From Clostridiales bacterium (GTDB taxonomy: Bacteria; Bacillota; Clostridia; Saccharofermentanales; Saccharofermentanaceae), in the NCBI GenBank assembly GCA_017617995.1, contig JAFZVE010000068.1, positions 1 through 64,000 on the forward strand: 64,000 nucleotides of DNA, given 5' to 3'. Position numbers and translations under genes: made by a program. Below are positions 9,176-19,065 of the stretch, one piece after another. The stretch's first letter is position 1; every line of letters starts with the position of its first letter. Below the pieces are notes generated by a model, which was given only the letters and a program-made list of their open reading frames with translations, searched no databases and had not been told where the DNA came from.

Positions 9176-10305
9176 AACAGACGCTCCTGGGATTCCTTCG
9201 AGAAGACGAAGACTTTCTTCGGATTGAGGTCGAAGAAGACCTTCTCACTGTCCGGATCGATCCCGTTATCGGAGGAGACGATCGCGCGGTGGCGTGTGCC
9301 CTCGATCTCCGAAGATCCGTGAGAGAAAACAACACTGGTATCACGGCCCATGACTTCGATGGCCAGGAGCTTTCCGGAGAAGACGCCGGCCTTGCCGTCG
9401 AGGGCGCCGTCTTTTCCTTCGCGGAGGACGAAGCCTTCCGGACGGATACCGATATAGACTTCCTGGTCGGGGGTATCTTTGACATAATCTTTGCCGAGGA
9501 TCTCTTCGTCACCGATGAAGAGCTTTCCGCCCGCTATCTTACCGGTAAAGACATTGATCGGCGGGGTGCCGAGGAACTTCGCCACGAAAAGATTCGTTGG
9601 TTCATCATAGACCTGCTGGGGTTTGCCGATCTGGTGGATGGCACCGTCCTTCATGACGACGATCAGGTCGGAGATGCTCATGGCTTCTTCTTGGTCGTGG
9701 GTAACGAAGACTGTGGTGATCTTCGTCTCGTTCTGGATACGCTTGATCTCCTCACGGGTCTGGATACGAAGTCTCGCGTCGAGGTTCGAGAGAGGCTCGT
9801 CGAGAAGCAGCACACGCGGCATCTTCACGAGCGCACGCGCGATGGCGACACGCTGCTGCTGGCCACCGCTCATCTCGTTCGGCTTTCTGTCCATCAGCTC
9901 TTCGATCTGTACGATCTTCGCGGCCTCCATGGCCTTTGCTTCCATCTGCTCTTTCGTGAGTTTCTGCTCGCCCTTTAAGTTCTGCAGGGGGAACATAATG
10001 TTCTTTCGGACATTCAGGTGCGGGTAAAGAGCGTAACTCTGGAAGACCATACCGACGCCGCGGTTCTCTGCCGGGATGTCGGTGACATCATCTTCATCGA
10101 AGAAGATACGGCCTTCCGTAGGTGTCTCCAGACCGCAGATCAGATTCAGCGCAGTGCTTTTGCCGCAGCCGGACGGACCTAAAAGTCCGACGAGTTTCCC
10201 GTCCGGGATCTCGAATGTAAAATGGTCGACGGCGATGACCTCGGCCTTGATCTTCTTATTTCTGTTGGGAAATCTCTTCGTCAGCCCCTCAAAACGGATC
10301 TTCAT
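9172..10305 (-). CDS. ABC importer ATPase, MsmK/UgpC (MalK) type
   Basis: Cytoplasmic ATPase driving the importer. Walker A GPSGCGKST (43-51), Q-loop FQSYALYP (88-95), signature MSGGQQQR (145-152) and Walker B LLLDEP (166-171) are intact. Residues beyond about 250 form the OB/TOBE regulatory domain of MalK-type subunits. ATG 10305 has AAGGAGG 8 nt upstream; the frame stays open for 10 more codons without a better site. It is the first gene of the operon. Many Firmicutes use one such ATPase for several importers; here it is dedicated by position. Confidence 0.93.
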   Translation of the reverse strand: MKIRFEGLTKRFPNRNKKIKAEVIAVDHFTFEIPDGKLVGLLGPSGCGKSTALNLICGLETPTEGRIFFDEDDVTDIPAENRGVGMVFQSYALYPHLNVRKNIMFPLQNLKGEQKLTKEQMEAKAMEAAKIVQIEELMDRKPNEMSGGQQQRVAIARALVKMPRVLLLDEPLSNLDARLRIQTREEIKRIQNETKITTVFVTHDQEEAMSISDLIVVMKDGAIHQIGKPQQVYDEPTNLFVAKFLGTPPINVFTGKIAGGKLFIGDEEILGKDYVKDTPDQEVYIGIRPEGFVLREGKDGALDGKAGVFSGKLLAIEVMGRDTSVVFSHGSSEIEGTRHRAIVSSDNGIDPDSEKVFFDLNPKKVFVFSKESQERLL

Positions 10306-10422
10306 ATAGAAATCCTCCTTACCCATACCCCTCATGAGTTACTACTAATGTACCACATCTTAGGGGTGAGAGATACAGAGAGTTTGCGTCGGGGAAGAGG
10401 TTTCGCCCTCAAGCGGAAAGGC

Positions 10423-10452
10423 TTGAGGAGAAGAGTGCTTTTCCTGTAAAAT
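10423..10452 (+). promoter_or_regulatory. Putative hydF promoter
   Basis: TTGAGG (10423-10428) and TAAAAT (10447-10452) are separated by 18 bp, with TG just before the -10. It lies 35 bp ahead of hydF. A copy of the recurrent 9-mer AAAAGCACT (minus strand) sits inside the spacer. Confidence 0.45.
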
Positions 10453-10487
10453 ATGCATATCCGGTTTTCCAGGGAGGATGGGTAGTT

Positions 10488-11696
10488 ATGGATCTTTCAT
10501 CTACACCACGCGGCGAGCGTATCTACATCGGTTTCTTCGGCATGAGAAATGCCGGCAAATCCAGCGTAGTCAATGCATTTACCAATCAGGAGATCGCCAT
10601 CGTTTCCGACGTGAAGGGAACGACGACCGACCCGGTCTATAAGGCGATGGAACTTCTTCCGTTGGGACCGGTCATGATCGTCGATACGCCCGGCATGGAC
10701 GATGAAGGCGAACTCGGACTTCTGCGTGTCGAGAAGTGTAAAGAGGTCATGGCGAAGGTCGACATCGCGATCCACGTCGTAGACGGCACGATCGGACTTA
10801 CCGACGGAGACCGCATGCTGAAGAAGATGTTCGAAGAGAGAAATCTCCCTTATATCACGGTATATAACAAGCTCGACCTGGTGCAGCAGCGCATCGGGAA
10901 GGGTCGCACGCGCGAGGTCGCCCAGGACAGCATCTGGGTATCGGCCTCGGATAAGATCAACATCACGGACCTCAAGGAAATGGTCGCACATCTGGTCGTC
11001 GATCCGACAAACGGGAGAAGGATCATCGCGGATCTCATCTCGGAAGGGGATATCGTTGTGCTGGTCACACCAATCGACGAAGCCGCACCGAAAGGACGCC
11101 TGATCCTGCCGCAGCAGCAGACGCTCCGCGATATTTTAGATAGCGATGCCGTCGGTGTCGTGACGCAGGTGCCACAGATCCCGCAGGTTCTTGCTTCTTT
11201 GGCAAAAGCTCCGAAGCTCGTCGTGACCGACAGTCAGGCCTTTAAGGAAGTAAATGAACTCGTGCCGGAGGAGATCCCGCTGACCTCGTTCTCGATGCTT
11301 TTCGCGCGGTATAAGGGCGACCTCGGCGAGGCGATCATGTCCGCCAGATACCTCGATACGCTCGATAACGGCGCACGGATCCTGATCTCCGAGGGCTGCA
11401 CGCATCACCGCCAGTGCAACGATATCGGCACGGTAAAGCTTCCGAAGATGATCGAGAAGACTACAGGCAAGGACTTCCACTTCGAGTGGAGCTCCGGTGA
11501 TTCGTTCCCGGACGACCTCAAAGATTTCGACCTCGTGATCCACTGCGGCGGCTGCATGCTCAATCCCAGAGAGATGATGCACCGTATCCGCATCTGCCAG
11601 AATGCAGGCGTACCGATCACGAACTACGGCGTGATCCTGGCGCATATGCAGGGGATCCTGCCGCGTGTCTCGGCTCCGCTTCTCGGGAAAAACTGA
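10488..11696 (+). CDS. hydF: [FeFe]-hydrogenase H-cluster maturation GTPase HydF
   Basis: Scaffold GTPase that carries the 2Fe subcluster precursor to [FeFe]-hydrogenase. The N-terminal Era-like GTPase domain shows GMRNAGKSS (18-26), TTTD (45-48), DTPG (66-69) and NKLD near 125. The C-terminal cluster-binding set is C304-x-H306 and then HCGGC (352-356), matching the family pattern CxH...HCxxC. The length of 402 aa is normal. GGGAGG lies 10 nt upstream of the start. HydE, HydG and the hydrogenase are not in this window. Confidence 0.95.
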   Translation: MDLSSTPRGERIYIGFFGMRNAGKSSVVNAFTNQEIAIVSDVKGTTTDPVYKAMELLPLGPVMIVDTPGMDDEGELGLLRVEKCKEVMAKVDIAIHVVDGTIGLTDGDRMLKKMFEERNLPYITVYNKLDLVQQRIGKGRTREVAQDSIWVSASDKINITDLKEMVAHLVVDPTNGRRIIADLISEGDIVVLVTPIDEAAPKGRLILPQQQTLRDILDSDAVGVVTQVPQIPQVLASLAKAPKLVVTDSQAFKEVNELVPEEIPLTSFSMLFARYKGDLGEAIMSARYLDTLDNGARILISEGCTHHRQCNDIGTVKLPKMIEKTTGKDFHFEWSSGDSFPDDLKDFDLVIHCGGCMLNPREMMHRIRICQNAGVPITNYGVILAHMQGILPRVSAPLLGKN

Positions 11697-11780
11697 TCGG
11701 CGTGTAAGATTCGTATCTGCTTTCTGTTTATATGTGTGAAGGCACATAAGCGCTTCCGAGATACCGGGGAGGTGGGCAGG

Positions 11781-12269
11781 ATGAAAGAAATCAGACTTCG
11801 TAACACATTACTTCTTATCAGCATATTCGGCGTTTTCGTTTCCGGCTTCGGCTGTGCGAAAGCGACGGTTTCCTCTTCGAAAGATACGATCCCGCGTGAG
11901 ACGGTGATCACAAGACCGGAGGGGACTTCTTGCGGTGACTACCAGGACGTATTCTGGCAGCCGACTACGGATGCGGATGGACGTGGTCCGACCGGTCTTC
12001 CCGCAGGCGTATTTGAGCCGCAGATCATGATCAACGGTAAGATCTATACCTATCGGTACGATGGAGAACGGGTCCTTCCGGATGGATATTCGGAGATCGG
12101 GAAACTTCTGGAAGTCAACGATTATCGGATCCCTGAGAGAGATTTCTGCGGCGCCGGAGGTGGCATGTTCATGGCATCCGGACAGTCCGTGTATGCAGCC
12201 GAAGGCGATGATACAGTCGTCTACGTGAAGATCGAAGACAAGTACTACGCGTTCCGGTGTGAGGCGTAG
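11781..12269 (+). CDS. Small lipoprotein of unknown function
   Basis: A 162-aa predicted lipoprotein. A basic N-terminus and hydrophobic helix end in VSGFGC (Cys25). The mature part is short and beta-rich, with repeated Gly, Tyr and Asp, such as MINGKIYTYRYDGERV and VYVKIEDKYYAFRCEA. ATG 11781 is preferred over the in-frame ATG at 11736 because GGGGAGG precedes it by 8 nt and the signal starts there. It follows hydF by 84 nt and may be co-transcribed. No family recognised. Confidence 0.7.
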   Translation: MKEIRLRNTLLLISIFGVFVSGFGCAKATVSSSKDTIPRETVITRPEGTSCGDYQDVFWQPTTDADGRGPTGLPAGVFEPQIMINGKIYTYRYDGERVLPDGYSEIGKLLEVNDYRIPERDFCGAGGGMFMASGQSVYAAEGDDTVVYVKIEDKYYAFRCEA

Positions 12270-12275
12270 ATAACT

Positions 12276-13145
12276 TTACTTATGCCAGGAGACATTGCCC
12301 GGATCGAAGGAATCGATCTCGTCGGAAAGATCGTCTTTGAAGGCGGGAAGATCTGAGGCAGGTTCTGACGGAACCGGAATCTCGACAGGCGCGGCGGGCT
12401 CCTGAGAGGGAACGTCGGATGTGCCCATTAGAGGGAGCCCCGGTGTGGAAGAGAAACTTCCGATAGAGGGAAGGCCTGACTTTACCGTTTCCTTGACGTC
12501 AGTATTCTCCGTCGAAGGAGACTGCTCTTTTGAGACTTCGGCTTCGATCGCCTTGGCGCGTTTGTGATTGCCGAGCTCTTTGATGATCTTGACCAATAGC
12601 GCGATGAAGAAGCCCAGGGAGATGAGCCCCATGATGCAACAAATGACGATCACGGCGGTGTTCTTGTGGATCGAGTTATCCTGAATGGCCTGCTTATAGT
12701 CCTCCCAGGCCTCTTCTGTAGTCTGATCGGCGTAGGTGGAAATAAACATATCGTATGTGCCGGAACGATAGGTGTTCAGGCAGTACATGGTATCCGCCGG
12801 CTCGTTTTTGTAGAGATACTCCATCTCCTGATAGCGGGCTTTTGTGACCGGAGCCGTCAGGACGGTTCCATCGTTTTCGGAAATGAGGATGATGTTATAC
12901 CCGTCCGTGTCACTTACGCTGCTGATATAGCAGTTGATCGTGTCGTAAGGGTAGAAATCGTCGTAGCTTCCGGTATTCGGGAAGAAGATGAAAAAGAGGA
13001 TGATGGCGAACATGAGCACGCCGGCAAGGCATAGAAACGCCAATATGCCAAGAGCAGTAATATACTGGCTGAAAGTGGCGGGCGGAAGTTCTTCGCCGTT
13101 CTTGGACATTTGATAGCGTTTATACCAGAACCACCACCAGAACAT
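12276..13145 (-). CDS. Two-helix membrane protein of unknown function, end of V-ATPase operon
   Basis: 289 aa. The N-terminus is unusually tryptophan-rich (MFWWWFWYKRYQ). A first transmembrane helix follows at about 30-55 and a second at about 165-190. The roughly 110 residues between them would face outside, and the C-terminal 100 residues are Pro/Ser/Glu-rich and probably disordered. ATG 13145 follows GAGGGAG by 8 nt; the frame is open upstream without a better start. It begins 28 nt after the V-ATPase D gene on the same strand and so is probably co-transcribed. No recognised domain; function unknown. Confidence 0.65.
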   Translation of the reverse strand: MFWWWFWYKRYQMSKNGEELPPATFSQYITALGILAFLCLAGVLMFAIILFFIFFPNTGSYDDFYPYDTINCYISSVSDTDGYNIILISENDGTVLTAPVTKARYQEMEYLYKNEPADTMYCLNTYRSGTYDMFISTYADQTTEEAWEDYKQAIQDNSIHKNTAVIVICCIMGLISLGFFIALLVKIIKELGNHKRAKAIEAEVSKEQSPSTENTDVKETVKSGLPSIGSFSSTPGLPLMGTSDVPSQEPAAPVEIPVPSEPASDLPAFKDDLSDEIDSFDPGNVSWHK

Positions 13146-13173
13146 GTGTATTTCTCCCTCGGAAAGAGATCCG

Positions 13174-13869
13174 TCAGCCTTCTTCTTCGAGCTGTGCGTC
13201 GAGCTCCTGATTACGGGCCTGACGTTCACGGATGGTCTTCTCGATCATCATGTCCTTGACCTTCATAAGACGCGTGGTCGCAGAACGCTCACTTTCGTCG
13301 AGTTTCATAGTGATGTAGCGGATCTTCTCTTCGTAGTCCGGGATCATGACGTGCTCGAGAGCGTTTACACGACGACGTGTTTTCTCGATCTCGGAAGCCA
13401 TGAGCTGGCACTTCTTCTCGATCTCGGCAAGCGCGATGAGATCCGGCATGATGTCCGACAGCGCGAGGATCGCGTCATCGAGGTCGATCGGTGTGAAGGA
13501 GTAACCATAAGAATAGATATCGCCTTCGTCAGCGGTCTTGTACTGGGCCTTAAAAACCGGCACCTTGACACTCATGACGTTCTTCTCGGATACTTCGAGA
13601 GACATGCTCTGCTTATGGTACATCATGGCGACGGCGATCGCCTGGTTCGACATGAGGGAACGGGCAACGGACATGTGCTGGTTCGCGACCTCCAGTTTCG
13701 CCTCCACCTCGCGGCGGATGCGCTTGTTCTCGCGCACGGCTTCGAGGAACTGGCGCATGAGTTCGTCGCGCTTATCCTTCAGGAGCTTGTGTCCACGGCG
13801 CGCAGTAACCAGACGCTTCTTCAAGCGCGTCAGTTCCATTCTGGTAGGATTTACATTCGCGGTTGCCAT
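13174..13869 (-). CDS. atpD: V-type ATPase subunit D (central stalk)
   Basis: Rotor shaft subunit of the V-type ATPase, running up through the A3B3 head. The 231-aa protein is two long helices: an N-terminal one with the family start NPTRMELTRLKKRL and a C-terminal one rich in Glu/Arg (RVNALEHVMIPDYEEKIRYI), which is the D-subunit hallmark. It is the last ATPase gene of the operon, 78 nt after subunit B. The gap contains one copy of the recurrent AAAAGCACT motif. Confidence 0.95.
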   Translation of the reverse strand: MATANVNPTRMELTRLKKRLVTARRGHKLLKDKRDELMRQFLEAVRENKRIRREVEAKLEVANQHMSVARSLMSNQAIAVAMMYHKQSMSLEVSEKNVMSVKVPVFKAQYKTADEGDIYSYGYSFTPIDLDDAILALSDIMPDLIALAEIEKKCQLMASEIEKTRRRVNALEHVMIPDYEEKIRYITMKLDESERSATTRLMKVKDMMIEKTIRERQARNQELDAQLEEEG

Positions 13870-13947
13870 TTATTCTTTCGTCCTGCTTCCTAGTCATGAT
13901 TCCGCTCGAAATGCACAGTGTTTCAGTGCTTTTCGCGAAGAACCGGT

Positions 13948-15324
13948 TTACTTCTTCTCGTCGTAATACTTATCGAGGAGCTTGTCGCTGATACGCTTGT
14001 GCTCGGATCTCGGGAGGATGCGGAGGAGCTTCCAGCCGAGGTCAAGTGTCTCTTCGATATCACGGTCTTTATTGAAGCCCTGGGATACATATTCTTTTTC
14101 AAATGCATCGGAGAACTTCGCGTAGAGCTTATCCATGTCGGTCAGCGCGGCTTCACCGAGGATGACCATGAGTTCCTTCGCCTCTTTACCACGGGCGTAG
14201 GCCGAGAAGAGCTGGTTCATGGTGTTACTGTGGTCCTCACGGGTCTTGCCTTCGCCGATACCCTTATCCTTCAGACGTGAAAGAGACGGGAGTACGTCGA
14301 TCGGCGGCATGACGCCCTTTCTATAGAGCTCACGGGAGAGGATGACCTGTCCCTCCGTGATATAACCGGTAAGGTCAGGGATCGGGTGAGTCTTATCGTC
14401 CTCAGGCATGGTCAGGATCGGGATCATGGTGATGGATCCGTTCTTGCCCTTCTGACGGCCGGCTCTTTCGTACAGGGACGCGAGGTCGGTGTACATGTAA
14501 CCCGGATAACCACGACGGCCCGGAACCTCTTTACGTGCGGCGGAAACCTCACGGAGAGCGTCGGCGTAGTTCGTGATATCGGTGAGGATAACCAGAACGT
14601 GCATGTCGAGGTCGAAAGCCAGATACTCGGCAGCGGTCAGCGCCATACGCGGGGTCGCGATACGCTCAACGGCCGGGTCATTCGCCAGGTTAATGAAAAG
14701 CACTGTACGGTCGATCGCGCCGGTCTCCTTGAAGCTGTCCATGAAGAAGTTTGCTTCTTCAAAAGTGATACCGATCGCGGCGAATACTACGGCGAACTTC
14801 TCGTCTGTACCTCTAACCTTCGCCTGACGGGCGATCTGGGCAGCGAGGTTCGCATGCGGAAGACCGGATGCGGAGAAGATCGGGAGCTTCTGTCCACGTA
14901 CGAGGGTATTAAGACCATCGATCGCGGAAACGCCGGTCTGGATAAACTCGTTCGGGAAGTTTCTGGCGGCCGGGTTCATCGGGAGACCGTTAACATCGAG
15001 TCTCTTATCCGGGATGATCTCCGGACCGTCATCGATCGGACGGCCAAGACCGTCGAATACACGACCGAGCATGTCCTTAGAAACCGGCAGCTCCATCTGC
15101 TTACCGGAGAATCTTACCTTACTGTCGGCGAGGTTGATGCCGGCGCCGCTCTCGAAGAGCTGAACGAGGGCATTCGTGCCGTCGATCTCGAGAACACGGC
15201 AGCGGCGCTTCTCGCCGTTTGCGAGCTCGATCTCACCGAGCTCGTTATAACTTACATCCGTGACACCACGGACCATCATCAAGGGGCCTGCGACTTCACT
15301 TATGGTACGGTACTCTTTTGCCAT
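13948..15324 (-). CDS. atpB: V-type ATPase subunit B
   Basis: Non-catalytic head subunit of the A3B3 hexamer, 458 aa. It begins with the beta-barrel segment ([15 protein letters not shown]), followed by the nucleotide-binding fold with [20 protein letters not shown] in place of a true Walker A, as expected for subunit B. SLYERAGR and the C-terminal helical domain follow. The start lies 3 nt after the stop of subunit A. Confidence 0.97.
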   Translation of the reverse strand: MAKEYRTISEVAGPLMMVRGVTDVSYNELGEIELANGEKRRCRVLEIDGTNALVQLFESGAGINLADSKVRFSGKQMELPVSKDMLGRVFDGLGRPIDDGPEIIPDKRLDVNGLPMNPAARNFPNEFIQTGVSAIDGLNTLVRGQKLPIFSASGLPHANLAAQIARQAKVRGTDEKFAVVFAAIGITFEEANFFMDSFKETGAIDRTVLFINLANDPAVERIATPRMALTAAEYLAFDLDMHVLVILTDITNYADALREVSAARKEVPGRRGYPGYMYTDLASLYERAGRQKGKNGSITMIPILTMPEDDKTHPIPDLTGYITEGQVILSRELYRKGVMPPIDVLPSLSRLKDKGIGEGKTREDHSNTMNQLFSAYARGKEAKELMVILGEAALTDMDKLYAKFSDAFEKEYVSQGFNKDRDIEETLDLGWKLLRILPRSEHKRISDKLLDKYYDEKK

Positions 15325-15327
15325 GTC

Positions 15328-17094
15328 TTAATCCTCCTTGTTCAGCAGTTCGGACAGTTCGAACGCCAGCTGTGCACCGATGGAGACGAATTCGTTCTCG
15401 GCGTCATCTTCGGTCACATACTTGAAACGGCCGATCTTCTCACGAACGGGGAGAGCGACCAGCGCTTCGATGTCCGCGCCCATCTCGAGGGTGCTTGATG
15501 CCTTATCGTAGTAATCCAGGATGAGCTTCATCATGAAGTCCTGTTTCTTCAAAGAGGTGTGGGTATCGACTTCGTGGAACGCCAGCTGATGCAGGAAGTC
15601 CTCACGAATGGATCTTGCGACTTCCATCTTCAGACGGTCGGAAGAAGAAAGGGCGTCCATACCTACGAGTTTTACGATTTCTTCGAGCTCCGCTTCTTCC
15701 TGCAGGATGAGCATCATGCGGGCGCGGTTGCTGTTCCACTCCGGAGAGACGTTCTCATCGAACCATCCGGCGAGGGAATCCGTATAGAGAGAATAACTCG
15801 TCAGCCAGTTGATGGCCGGGAAGTGACGCTTGTAAGCAAGTCCGGCATCAAGACCCCAGAATACCTTAACGATACGAAGTGTCGCCTGGGATACCGGTTC
15901 GGAAATATCACCACCCGGAGGAGATACGGCGCCGATCGCGGAGAGGGAACCATCGAGGCCTTCGGAACCGAGTGTCGTTACACGGCCGGCACGCTCATAG
16001 AACTGTGCCAGACGGGAACCGAGGTAAGCCGGGTAACCTTCTTCACCAGGCATCTCTTCGAGACGACCGGACATCTCACGGAGCGCCTCCGCCCAACGGG
16101 ATGTGGAGTCGGCCATGAGCGCTACGGAGTAGCCCATGTCACGGAAGTATTCGGCAATGGTGATACCTGTATAGATGGAAGCCTCACGAGCCGCAACAGG
16201 CATATCCGAAGTGTTCGCGATGAGCACGGTACGCTTCATCAAGCTCTCGCCTGTGTACGGGTCGATGAGTTCCGGGAACTCGTTAAGAACGTCGGTCATC
16301 TCGTTACCACGCTCACCGCAGCCGATGTAGACGACAATATCTGCCTGCGCCCACTTTGCGAGCTGGTGCTGGGTTACGGTCTTGCCGGAACCGAAAGGAC
16401 CCGGGATCGCGGCTACACCGCCCTTAGCGATCGGGAACATGCAGTCGATAACACGCTGGCCTGTAACCAGTGGCATGGTCGGTGCGTGCTTCTTCACATA
16501 CGGACGACCCTTACGGACCGGCCAGCGCTGATAGAGCATGAGGTCGATCTCTTCGCCCTTTTCGGTCTTGAGCTTTCCGACGGGCTGTTCGAGCTTATAT
16601 TCGCCGCTCTTGATGGAGATAATCGTGCCGTTTACTCCCGGCGGAACCAGGATCTTATGCTTAACGGTCTCGGTCTCCTGAACGATACCGATCGCATCGC
16701 CCTCGACGACCTTATCGCCGTTATTCTTCGTCGCTTCGAAATTCCATACGCTTTCTCTCGAGAGGGAAGGAACCTCGATACCACGGGACAGGTTATTTCC
16801 GATCTTCTCCATGATGGACTCCAGAGGTCTCTGGATACCGTCGAAGATACCGCCGATCAGGCCGGGTCCGAGTTCTACGGAGAGCGGAACGCCTGTGGAC
16901 TCTACCGGCTCGCCGGCACGAAGTCCCGCCGTCTCCTCATATACCTGGATGGAAGCACGGTCACCATGCATCTCGATGATCTCGCCGATCAGACGCTCAT
17001 TACTTACACGTACCACGTCGAAAAGGTTGGCATCACGCATTCCTTCTGCAATAACCAGTGGTCCGGAGACCTTCACGATCGAACCTTTGCTCAT
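15328..17094 (-). CDS. atpA: V-type ATPase catalytic subunit A
   Basis: Catalytic subunit, 588 aa. Walker [10 protein letters not shown] is at 232-240. The V/A-type-specific insertion lies at about 115-190, absent from F-type beta subunits. Other signatures are [25 protein letters not shown] and [14 protein letters not shown]. It is preceded by subunit F (15 nt) and followed at once by subunit B. Confidence 0.97.
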   Translation of the reverse strand: MSKGSIVKVSGPLVIAEGMRDANLFDVVRVSNERLIGEIIEMHGDRASIQVYEETAGLRAGEPVESTGVPLSVELGPGLIGGIFDGIQRPLESIMEKIGNNLSRGIEVPSLSRESVWNFEATKNNGDKVVEGDAIGIVQETETVKHKILVPPGVNGTIISIKSGEYKLEQPVGKLKTEKGEEIDLMLYQRWPVRKGRPYVKKHAPTMPLVTGQRVIDCMFPIAKGGVAAIPGPFGSGKTVTQHQLAKWAQADIVVYIGCGERGNEMTDVLNEFPELIDPYTGESLMKRTVLIANTSDMPVAAREASIYTGITIAEYFRDMGYSVALMADSTSRWAEALREMSGRLEEMPGEEGYPAYLGSRLAQFYERAGRVTTLGSEGLDGSLSAIGAVSPPGGDISEPVSQATLRIVKVFWGLDAGLAYKRHFPAINWLTSYSLYTDSLAGWFDENVSPEWNSNRARMMLILQEEAELEEIVKLVGMDALSSSDRLKMEVARSIREDFLHQLAFHEVDTHTSLKKQDFMMKLILDYYDKASSTLEMGADIEALVALPVREKIGRFKYVTEDDAENEFVSIGAQLAFELSELLNKED

Positions 17095-17109
17095 TTTGCT
17101 TTCTCCTTA

Positions 17110-17427
17110 TTACTGTTCTTTCAAAATATCGCTGCCGACTGCTCTCTCCACCGATTTGGAGATGGCCTTCATGCCCATGCCTTCGTTACCGGTAACTCCG
17201 GGGATCGGAAGGATGACCGGAAGGGGCCGGTCGCTGTATTTATCGATTTCTGTTTCCAGCTTCTTGGCCAGGGATTCCGTGATCAGGATCACCGCGTAAT
17301 CGCCCTCTGCCAGGTTGTGAAGCGTGGTGGCCGGGTTGTCCATGCGGTCGAGAGGGAAAATATCCAGACCGATGGAAGCGAAGCCGTATATACTGTCTCT
17401 ATCGCCCATGGCGGCAATCTTATTCAT
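17110..17427 (-). CDS. atpF: V-type ATPase subunit F
   Basis: Small central-stalk subunit, 105 aa, that binds subunit D. The Rossmann-like pattern GDRDSIYGFASIGLDIF near the start and a conserved ITESLAKKL helix identify it. The start lies inside the end of subunit C (8-nt overlap). Length and operon position agree with the family. Confidence 0.93.
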   Translation of the reverse strand: MNKIAAMGDRDSIYGFASIGLDIFPLDRMDNPATTLHNLAEGDYAVILITESLAKKLETEIDKYSDRPLPVILPIPGVTGNEGMGMKAISKSVERAVGSDILKEQ

Positions 17428-18418
17428 ACAGCCTCCTTAATCTCTTCGATACGACATCGAGCGGCAGGTTGTTCTGCTTCGCTGCCAGTACGATGCGCAC
17501 GTTACGGATCTCCGCCTCTTTGCCGAGATAGAAGCCGATGAGCGGCTCCGGTCCGAGAGGGGAGTATTTCGTCGGGATGAGAAGAGAGATCATCTGATCA
17601 TCTACCCACTTTTCGTATTCCGCCGGGGAGGAGGACAAATATTTCGTCCCCGAACTATAAGGTGTCGTAGCGAGGTAGGAGAGAAGATCCTCCATCTTCT
17701 TTTCCGAATCGGCACAGGCGACAAGCTTCTCCTTCGAGATCGTCTTATTGCCCGTCGACAGAGCTTTCTCCAGGAAGGCGCTGTCCTTGCCGGTCTTGAT
17801 GGCGCGGAACGCCGTCTTGATATTACATGTTGCTGTATAGATCTCCATCTCTTCCTTGAGAAGGTCCACGCCGGAGGCCTCGGCCTCACGTGTGATCTCA
17901 TCGAGGCACTTCCTGTCGATCAGGACATCTGCCATCTGGCCGTCACCGGTACGGACGAGAAGGTCATAGACTTCCTGTCCCAGAGTCGAAAACGGTGCCG
18001 AAAGCTTCTCGAAAGCGTGTGTCTCGATGGCTTCCTTCATGAGGGAAGGATCGATGGAAGAAGGTCTGCAGAACTGCTGATCTACGTCAAAATCCGAGAG
18101 CAGGCACTTGACGCCGGCCTTGAGATTATGGTAGTCATTACGAAGGATCAGGACATGAAAGAGCTTCGGATCCGGTGCGGACTTTAAGACCCAGGCCCAG
18201 GCGCGCGACAGCTCGAGGTCCAGGATCTTACCACTGTCCCTCGTGTCTTCGGGCATCGTCCAGCCACGTTCCTGCAGCATCGCGACGACAGCCTCGTAAG
18301 AAGGCGCTGCCAGCAGTTTCTCCATGTCCGTTCTGCGGAAGAAATTCTTCTCGTAGACGTGTGCACCGGAAACCGCGTAGGCATATTTTGATATACTAGG
18401 TCCCATTGCTCTTGGCAA
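17420..18418 (-). CDS. atpC: V-type ATPase subunit C
   Basis: Funnel-shaped subunit (332 aa, all helical) linking the K-ring to the central stalk; homologue of V-ATPase d/AtpC. Diagnostic pieces are YAYAVSGAHVYEKNFF near the start, LRNDYHNLKAGVKCLL in the middle and PLIGFYLGKEAEIRNVRIVL near the end. It overlaps subunit F and begins 15 nt after subunit E. Confidence 0.92.
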   Translation of the reverse strand: MPRAMGPSISKYAYAVSGAHVYEKNFFRRTDMEKLLAAPSYEAVVAMLQERGWTMPEDTRDSGKILDLELSRAWAWVLKSAPDPKLFHVLILRNDYHNLKAGVKCLLSDFDVDQQFCRPSSIDPSLMKEAIETHAFEKLSAPFSTLGQEVYDLLVRTGDGQMADVLIDRKCLDEITREAEASGVDLLKEEMEIYTATCNIKTAFRAIKTGKDSAFLEKALSTGNKTISKEKLVACADSEKKMEDLLSYLATTPYSSGTKYLSSSPAEYEKWVDDQMISLLIPTKYSPLGPEPLIGFYLGKEAEIRNVRIVLAAKQNNLPLDVVSKRLRRLYE

Positions 18419-18433
18419 TCCTTTCGTAATTTC

Positions 18434-19024
18434 TTATTTCTTCGCGAAAAGCACTTGATTCACGGCGTCGCGCATATCGCTCTGGAGATCGTCCGCGCGG
18501 GCCTCGAGTGTGCCGTTATATTCGCATTCTCCGCAGATCAGGATGCAGCCGGTATCGAAATCGCCGGCCTTATCGGAAAGCGTGATGGTCGAGTTCGTCT
18601 TCTCGGATAATTCCTTGAGAAATGCACTGTCCACCGCGGCCTTGTCCTGTTCGCTTACGATCAGGACGCCGTCTTCGCCCTCGCTGCTGGAGACCACGAA
18701 ATCGCGGATCATCGCGAGACGTTCCTCCTTCGGGAGAGAACGGATACGCTTCTTGGCTTCCTCGACGATCTCGTCGATCAGCGCGACACGCTCAGACAGC
18801 AGACGACGCTGAGACTTCGTATTCTGCGAAGCGCGGTTCTGCTTATCCTGCGCATCGATCACAGCCTGGGCATCAGCGAGCATCTTCGCCTCTTCCTCTT
18901 TGGCCTGATCTTTTTTCTTGGCGATGAGTTTTTCGGCATCCTGCTCGGCCCTGACCACACGTGCATCCGCGGATTCACGTGCGTCCTTAAGGATCCGGTC
19001 AATGATGGAATCTATACCAGCCAT
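18434..19024 (-). CDS. atpE: V-type ATPase subunit E (peripheral stalk)
   Basis: Peripheral-stalk subunit, 196 aa. The first 105 residues are a long charged helix (VVRAEQDAEKLIAKKKDQAK), followed by a small globular C-terminal domain that caps the head. It pairs with the G/H-type subunit encoded at the start of the operon. Its last codons lie within a copy of the recurrent AAAAGCACT motif extended to TTCGCGAAAAGCACTTGA. Confidence 0.92.
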   Translation of the reverse strand: MAGIDSIIDRILKDARESADARVVRAEQDAEKLIAKKKDQAKEEEAKMLADAQAVIDAQDKQNRASQNTKSQRRLLSERVALIDEIVEEAKKRIRSLPKEERLAMIRDFVVSSSEGEDGVLIVSEQDKAAVDSAFLKELSEKTNSTITLSDKAGDFDTGCILICGECEYNGTLEARADDLQSDMRDAVNQVLFAKK

Positions 19025-19065
19025 ATCTGCTCCTTATTAAGTCACAACAGAGAAGTTGTGTTTTC

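Noticed and set aside
15559..17541. 660-aa open frame antisense to V-ATPase A
   Set aside because: Shadow of a strongly coded gene; no ribosome site and no recognisable domain.
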